A stretch of DNA of 43,573 nt, from the NCBI RefSeq assembly GCF_002006345.1, contig NZ_LZZM01000191.1, forward strand, positions 1 through 43,573, in the 5' to 3' direction. The stretch is from Clostridium puniceum. GTDB lineage: Bacteria > Bacillota > Clostridia > Clostridiales > Clostridiaceae. The notes under the pieces are model-generated. The model made no database searches and had not been told where the DNA came from. It worked only from the letters and a program-made list of their open reading frames with translations. Positions 39,192 through 43,573 of this stretch are shown here, piece after piece; position 1 is the first letter of the stretch, and every line of letters starts with the position of its first letter. A program made the translations under genes and the position numbers.

Positions 39192-40550
39192 GTGAGTAAA
39201 ATAAATATTAAATCTATTTTAAGTATCTTATCATCAAAATTTACTGCATTTCTTGCAAAGCATATTGTAAAGGGTGGAAGTAATTTTCCTGGTAAGATAG
39301 CATTAAAAATTGATAAGTCAATCTTAAAAACAGTAAGTAAAGGATATAAAATAATTTTAGTAACTGGGACAAATGGCAAAACAACAACTACTAGTATGAT
39401 TTATAATATATTAAAAGAAAATAAATTTAATGTTATTACTAATAATACTGGTGCTAATTTATATGCTGGAATTGTAGCTTGCTTTATTTCAAATTATTCT
39501 TTTTTCAAAAAGAAAGAAAATCCATATGCAGTAATTGAAGTTGACGAAGCTAACGTTAAATTCATTACAGAATATTTAACTCCAGAAATAATAACTGTAA
39601 CTAATTTATTTAGAGATCAATTAGATAGATATGGAGAAGTTTATACTACTTTAGTTAAAATCTTAGAGGGTATAACTAAAGTTCCTGGATCTAAATTAGT
39701 ACTAAATGGTGATGAATCTTTACTTGGAAGGTTAGATGTTAAAAATCCAGTTGTATATTATGGTTTTAATACTCCAATAAAAGAAAATGCATCTTTAGAT
39801 TTAAATGCTGATGCAAAGTTTTGCAAATTCTGTAAAGCACCATATTCTTATGACTTAATTACTTATAATCATTTAGGTTCTTTTTATTGCCCTGAATGTG
39901 GCTATAAGCGTTCTCAGCTTAATTATGCTGTAAATACAATTTTTGATTTAACAGCTGAAAATTCTTCTGTTTTAATTAATGATACGGAAGTTTTCATAAG
40001 TCAATCAGGAGCGTATAATATCTATAATGGTTTATGTGCTTTTGCAATTTCAAAAGAACTTGGTGTGGAAGACTCAGTAATTAAAACCTCTCTTCAAAAT
40101 CAGAGTTCAAGCTTTGGTAGGCAAGAGCAAATAACTATCGATAATAAAGATATACAAATTATATTAGTTAAAAATCCTGCTGGATATAACCAAGCTTTAG
40201 ATACATTAGCTCTTAATAAGAATGAATTCTCAGCAGCATTTATGCTAAATGATAACTATGCTGATGGACGTGATGTCTCTTGGATATGGGATGTAGATTT
40301 CGAAAAAATCTCAACATTAAATATTGAAGATATTTTTATATCTGGAATTAGAATGTACGATATGGCTGTAAGACTAAAAGTTGCTGGCTTAGATGTAAAT
40401 AAATTTATCTTACAAGAAGATTATGAAGAACTGACAAATAAGATTAGGAACTCAGCTTCAAAAAAAGTTTATATACTTGCAACTTATACTGCAATGATTA
40501 ATTACAGAAAATATCTTCATTCAAAAGGATATATCAATAAATTATGGTAA
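39192..40550 (+). CDS. murT: lipid II isoglutaminyl synthase, Mur ligase-like subunit
   Basis: 452 residues. With GatD it amidates the alpha-carboxyl of D-Glu in lipid II to D-isoglutamine. The Mur-ligase ATP-binding motif is LVTGTNGKTTTTSMI (about 57-70). A zinc-ribbon insertion follows, with CKFC...CPEC (about 213-240), typical of MurT. The C-terminal DUF1727 region has NPAGYNQALDTL and a conserved DGRDVSWIWDVDFE (catalytic Asp partner for GatD). The start is uncertain: GTG at 39192 is the earliest plausible codon in this frame, but GGCGGTGAG overlapping it looks like a ribosome binding site for a codon slightly downstream, where only ATA/ATT codons occur. gatD follows after 13 bases. Confidence 0.93.
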   Translation: MSKINIKSILSILSSKFTAFLAKHIVKGGSNFPGKIALKIDKSILKTVSKGYKIILVTGTNGKTTTTSMIYNILKENKFNVITNNTGANLYAGIVACFISNYSFFKKKENPYAVIEVDEANVKFITEYLTPEIITVTNLFRDQLDRYGEVYTTLVKILEGITKVPGSKLVLNGDESLLGRLDVKNPVVYYGFNTPIKENASLDLNADAKFCKFCKAPYSYDLITYNHLGSFYCPECGYKRSQLNYAVNTIFDLTAENSSVLINDTEVFISQSGAYNIYNGLCAFAISKELGVEDSVIKTSLQNQSSSFGRQEQITIDNKDIQIILVKNPAGYNQALDTLALNKNEFSAAFMLNDNYADGRDVSWIWDVDFEKISTLNIEDIFISGIRMYDMAVRLKVAGLDVNKFILQEDYEELTNKIRNSASKKVYILATYTAMINYRKYLHSKGYINKLW

Positions 40551-40563
40551 GGAGGTTTTAATC

Positions 40564-41286
40564 ATGGAATTAACTATTTGTCACCTATATCCAGATTTAT
40601 TAAATGTATATGGTGATGTAGGAAATGTACTTATTTTAAAGCATAGAGCAGCTCTTAGAGGAATTGATGTAAATATAATTAATTGTTCCTTAGGAGAAGA
40701 TATAGATAAAGAAAATGTGGATATTATCTTCTTTGGCGGTGGTCAAGACTATGAACAATCTATAGTTTCGAAAGATTTAAAAGAAATAAAAGGAGAAACT
40801 TTAACAAACTATGTTGAAGATGGGAAGGTTCTTCTTTCCATATGTGGTGGATATCAATTATTAGGTAAATACTATACAGCTCCAAATGGTGAAAAAATAG
40901 ATGGACTTGGTATTTTAGACCTTTATACTGAAGGTGGAGATACTAGATTTATTGGAAATACTGAGATATTTAACGAAACCTTCAATGAAACCTATGTAGG
41001 TTTTGAAAATCACTCAGGAAGAACTTATATAAATAATCATACTCCACTTGGAAAATGCATTCATGGATATGGCAATAATGGCGATGATGGCCTTGAAGGC
41101 TGTATTTACAAAAATACCTTTGGCTCATATTTTCATGGTTCTTTCCTTTCTAAGAATCCTGAATTTGCAGATAGACTTTTAACTTTAGCACTTCAGAAAA
41201 AATATGGTCAAGATGTACAATTAGAATCTTTAAATGATAATTTTGAGCTTAACGCAAAAAAATCAATAATTGGAAGATTAAAATAA
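40564..41286 (+). CDS. gatD: lipid II isoglutaminyl synthase, glutaminase subunit
   Basis: 240 residues, a class I glutamine amidotransferase of the CobB/CobQ type that releases ammonia for MurT. The nucleophile Cys94 is in SICGGYQLLG, the same residue number as in the S. aureus enzyme. The catalytic His is in GSYFHGSFLSKNPEFAD near residue 190. The N-terminal LTICHLYPDLLNVYGDVGN and the oxyanion-region FFGGGQDYEQ are family hallmarks. AAGGAGG precedes ATG by eight bases, right after murT. In S. aureus the pair affects beta-lactam and lysozyme resistance; the same chemistry is expected here. Confidence 0.95.
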   Translation: MELTICHLYPDLLNVYGDVGNVLILKHRAALRGIDVNIINCSLGEDIDKENVDIIFFGGGQDYEQSIVSKDLKEIKGETLTNYVEDGKVLLSICGGYQLLGKYYTAPNGEKIDGLGILDLYTEGGDTRFIGNTEIFNETFNETYVGFENHSGRTYINNHTPLGKCIHGYGNNGDDGLEGCIYKNTFGSYFHGSFLSKNPEFADRLLTLALQKKYGQDVQLESLNDNFELNAKKSIIGRLK

Positions 41287-41326
41287 TTTAATATATAATG
41301 AAATAATAGAATTGGAGAGATTTCAC

Positions 41327-42643
41327 TTGAAAAAAAATATAATTTTAAAAGCACTAGTATTAACACTTTCTCTATCTTTATTTAATCCATTAAATCCAGC
41401 AAGCTATGCAGCAAATTCTGCTACAAAAAGTGCAACTAATGCTGAAGGTTTACCAGAAATAACTGCTGAAGCTGCTATGACTATGGATTTAAAAACTGGA
41501 GAAGTAATCTATTGTAAAGATGCAGATAGCAAAAGATATCCAGCTAGTACAACTAAACTTTTAACTGGTTTAATATTAGCTGAAAGTAAATCGCGAACTG
41601 ATATGCTTGAATTTACTCAATCTGCAAAAATACAACCAGAATACTCTTTAAATATCAATTATATGCACAACACCATGAAGGTTGGAGATAAAGTATTAGC
41701 TGACGATATAATGAAGGGGTTGCTATTATTTTCAGGTAATGATACTGCATACGTAATTGCAGATAATGTTGCTGGTGATTCTAAATCTTTTGCTGAATTA
41801 ATGAATAAAAAAGCAAAAGAACTTGGCGCTAACAATAGTAATTTTATAACTGCTAATGGATTGCATGATGAAAATCATTATACTACAGCATACGATCTTT
41901 CATTAATTACAAAGGCAGCTTTTGCAAATGATTGGGAAAGAGAAACTATGGAACTTCAAAAAGCTCCAATAACCCTAAATAATTCTAAAATAATTTTGGA
42001 AAATAGAAATTTAGGACTTAATAGAAATGGCAACATTGCTGGTAAAACCGGTACAACTAATCAAGCTGGTGGATGTTTAGCTGCTGTATATGAAAGAGAT
42101 GGTAGACAATTAATAGGTATTATCCTTAAGGATAGACAAATTGATAATGCGGATATGACAAAATTTAATGATATGGATTCTATTATGGATTATAGTTATG
42201 CTGCTGTTAAGTCAAAATATAAATCAAGCGGGGAAAGCGTTGGAACAGCTGATATACAATATAAACCTTTTGTTGTCTTTGGGCCTACAAAAACTATAGC
42301 AGTTCCACTTAAGTTGACTCAAGATGTATCTTATTACAAAAATACAATTAACGATTCTGAATCTCAAATTACTTTTAAAGGAACAGATTCTAATGCATGG
42401 GATTCAATTTTTAATAAGAATGTAAAGTTAACTTACGCCACAAGAAATCATTCTGAAGAAGTTACTGGAGCTGTAGAAATTTCATTTGGTGACATAATTA
42501 AAGAAAACATACTAATATATGTTTCAACTTTAGTTGCTATAGTTATTATTATTACCTTAATTGTATTAATTCGAAGTATGGCGGCTAATTCAAGACGTAA
42601 AAAGAAGAGTCGTTATAGTAACTCACGTAAGAGACGAAGATAA
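41327..42643 (+). CDS. dacF: D-alanyl-D-alanine carboxypeptidase (PBP5/DacF type)
   Basis: Low-molecular-weight penicillin-binding protein that trims the terminal D-Ala of peptidoglycan stems. The start is taken as TTG at 41327 (MKKNIILKALV...) with GGAGAG seven bases upstream, giving 438 residues; the TTG at 41312 overlaps that site. The signal peptide ends near PASYA. The S11 catalytic motifs are Ser74-T-T-Lys (YPASTTK), SGN (LLFSGNDTAY) and KTG (AGKTGTTNQAGG). A C-terminal beta domain follows. The end is a transmembrane helix (ILIYVSTLVAIVIIITLIVLI) with a very basic tail (RRKKKSRYSNSRKRRR), instead of the usual amphipathic anchor. It is downstream of murT-gatD on the same strand, 40 bases after gatD. 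Confidence 0.92.
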   Translation: MKKNIILKALVLTLSLSLFNPLNPASYAANSATKSATNAEGLPEITAEAAMTMDLKTGEVIYCKDADSKRYPASTTKLLTGLILAESKSRTDMLEFTQSAKIQPEYSLNINYMHNTMKVGDKVLADDIMKGLLLFSGNDTAYVIADNVAGDSKSFAELMNKKAKELGANNSNFITANGLHDENHYTTAYDLSLITKAAFANDWERETMELQKAPITLNNSKIILENRNLGLNRNGNIAGKTGTTNQAGGCLAAVYERDGRQLIGIILKDRQIDNADMTKFNDMDSIMDYSYAAVKSKYKSSGESVGTADIQYKPFVVFGPTKTIAVPLKLTQDVSYYKNTINDSESQITFKGTDSNAWDSIFNKNVKLTYATRNHSEEVTGAVEISFGDIIKENILIYVSTLVAIVIIITLIVLIRSMAANSRRKKKSRYSNSRKRRR

Positions 42644-42668
42644 TAATCTAATTTCATAGAATCTATTG

Positions 42669-42726
42669 AGGCATCTTGAAATAAGTAGGCTGATATACCT
42701 TCTAAATTTTTTAAGATGCCTTTATT
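42669..42726 (+). terminator. terminator after dacF
   Basis: AGGCATCTT (42669-42677) pairs with AAGATGCCT (42713-42721), followed by TTATTT. The 35-base internal region can form a second weak stem (AGTAGG/CCTTCT). Confidence 0.6.
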
Positions 42727-42743
42727 TAAAGGAGTAATCACAA

Positions 42744-43358
42744 ATGGATAAAATTGATTTTAAAGGAAGTGTTATTTTAAATCCAGTACCTGTGGTTTTA
42801 GTCACTTCGAAAAATAATGAAGGTAAAACTAATGTTTTTACAGTTGGATGGACCGGTACCATAAATACCAAACCACCTATGCTTTATATTTCCATAAGAC
42901 CTGAAAGATTATCTTATGAGTATATAAAAGAATCTATGCAGTTTGTAGTAAATTTACCTAGTTCAGATATGGTAAAAAAAGTTGACTATTGTGGTGTTAG
43001 ATCTGGTAAAAAAAATGATAAAATCACCGAAATGGGCTTTACTTTAAAAGAAAGTCTTAATATTTCTACGCCTTACATAGAGGAATGTCCTGTAAATATT
43101 GAATGTAAAGTTACAAGCATAGTTCCCCTTGGAACTCATGATATGTTTATAGCTGAAGTTCTTGGCTCTCATGTTAACGAGGACTTATTAGATGAAAAAG
43201 GTAAAATATGTTTTGAAAATGCAAATATGATGGCTTACTGCCACGGTGAATACTTTCCATTATCAAAAAGGCCTATTGGTTCTTTTGGATTTTCGGTTAT
43301 GAAGAAAAAAACTAAGAAACTTAGAAAAAAACTTAATGAAAGTAAAAAGAAAGCATAA
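42744..43358 (+). CDS. flavin reductase family protein
   Basis: 204 residues of the flavin reductase-like (FMN-binding split barrel, DIM6/NTAB) family. The N-terminal block LNPVPVVLVTSKNNEGKTNVFTVGW binds FMN, with PPMLYISIRPERLSYEYI and FVVNLPSSDMVKKVDYCG following. The ending is unusually basic (MKKKTKKLRKKLNESKKKA), an extension of about 18 residues. AAAGGAG precedes the ATG. It is monocistronic, with terminators before and after. Related clostridial proteins are annotated as flavoredoxin-like. Its electron partner is not evident from the context. Confidence 0.88.
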   Translation: MDKIDFKGSVILNPVPVVLVTSKNNEGKTNVFTVGWTGTINTKPPMLYISIRPERLSYEYIKESMQFVVNLPSSDMVKKVDYCGVRSGKKNDKITEMGFTLKESLNISTPYIEECPVNIECKVTSIVPLGTHDMFIAEVLGSHVNEDLLDEKGKICFENANMMAYCHGEYFPLSKRPIGSFGFSVMKKKTKKLRKKLNESKKKA

Positions 43359-43373
43359 AAAATAAATATATCT

Positions 43374-43414
43374 AAAAAAACAGACCAATATAACGTAAAT
43401 ATTAGTCTGTTTTT
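43374..43414. terminator. bidirectional terminator between convergent genes
   Basis: AAAAACAGAC and AATAT pair with ATATT and GTCTGTTTTT around a 6-base loop, flanked by A-runs and T-runs. It ends the flavin reductase gene (+) and the partial gene from the right edge (-). Confidence 0.85.
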
Positions 43415-43436
43415 AATACTGTTATTTGTTTCTTAC

Positions 43437-43573
43437 TTATTTTTTCAAACGAATTACATTCCAAGATGCTTTTCCTAAAGATGAATTAATAATTCCGTCA
43501 GTTAATTCACTTCTATCTACATATTTTGGAGTAACAGCTTCACCATTTTTAGAATTTACTATTTTCATATCAT
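43437..43573 (-). CDS. C-terminal end of a gene, possibly GH51 alpha-L-arabinofuranosidase
   Basis: Only the last 44 codons and the TAA stop are present; the frame is open to the window edge. It reads from DMKIVNSKNGEAVTPKYVDR to ASWNVIRLKK. The ending KASWNVIRL resembles the last strand of the C-terminal beta domain of GH51 arabinofuranosidases (SWNVIRL-type ending), preceded by a V-x-P-x-Y segment. This fits the polysaccharide theme of the region, but it is a recollection of a family ending from few residues. Another glycoside hydrolase is possible. Confidence 0.45.
   Translation of the reverse strand, partial: DMKIVNSKNGEAVTPKYVDRSELTDGIINSSLGKASWNVIRLKK

Overview
The window is AT-rich (about 30% GC by eye), with clostridial gene families and strong AGGAGG-type ribosome binding sites. 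The most likely source is a saccharolytic, solventogenic-type Clostridium (sensu stricto). This is inferred from gene content; species was not determined.

Layout. (1) 1-436: right end of an IS5-family element. (2) 1024-10772: a plant-polysaccharide region. It holds a secreted GH5 endoglucanase with a ricin-type carbohydrate-binding domain, an operon of a cellobiose-type PTS EIIC, a GH42 beta-galactosidase and a YicI-type GH31 alpha-xylosidase, a divergent AraC-type regulator, and a GH1 phospho-beta-glycosidase. Together these resemble a xyloglucan or galactoside utilisation locus. (3) 10969-12236: a scar zone with a broken PRD antiterminator fragment, an intact nitroreductase and a broken Gfo/Idh/MocA oxidoreductase tail. 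(4) 12243-17792: a classical beta-glucoside PTS operon, licT - bglP (EIIBCA) - bglA (GH1) - Cof-type HAD phosphatase. It is controlled by two tandem RAT/terminator modules between licT and bglP and by a CcpA (cre) site at the licT promoter. (5) 18122-26937: a histidine phosphatase, a dCache chemoreceptor, a cytoplasmic 5'-nucleotidase-like metallophosphatase and a phosphonate-type ABC importer (phnD-phnC-phnE-phnE). (6) 27294-29820: a multiply broken ABC exporter gene, a second small remnant of a paralogue, and a GNAT acetyltransferase. (7) 29982-38920: a housekeeping run read leftwards: a ZapA-headed giant coiled-coil protein, a U32 peptidase-family (RNA hydroxylation type) protein, MutS2, a DUF523 protein with an acidic extension and a small acidic protein. 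(8) 39192-43358, rightwards: murT-gatD (lipid II amidation), a D,D-carboxypeptidase and a flavin reductase. The right edge carries the tail of another gene, possibly an arabinofuranosidase.

The most unusual items are four. First, the 898-residue ZapA-type protein, whose extra length is coiled coil including six in-frame 42-residue (126-bp) repeats. Second, two intergenic elements with 7-bp iterated, inverted ends that fill the gaps on both sides of mutS2. Third, the duplicated RAT/terminator leader of bglP, paired with a LicT that has Ser where B. subtilis LicT has Arg27. Fourth, the pairing of a lone PTS EIIC with glycosidases that act on non-phosphorylated xyloglucan-type oligosaccharides.
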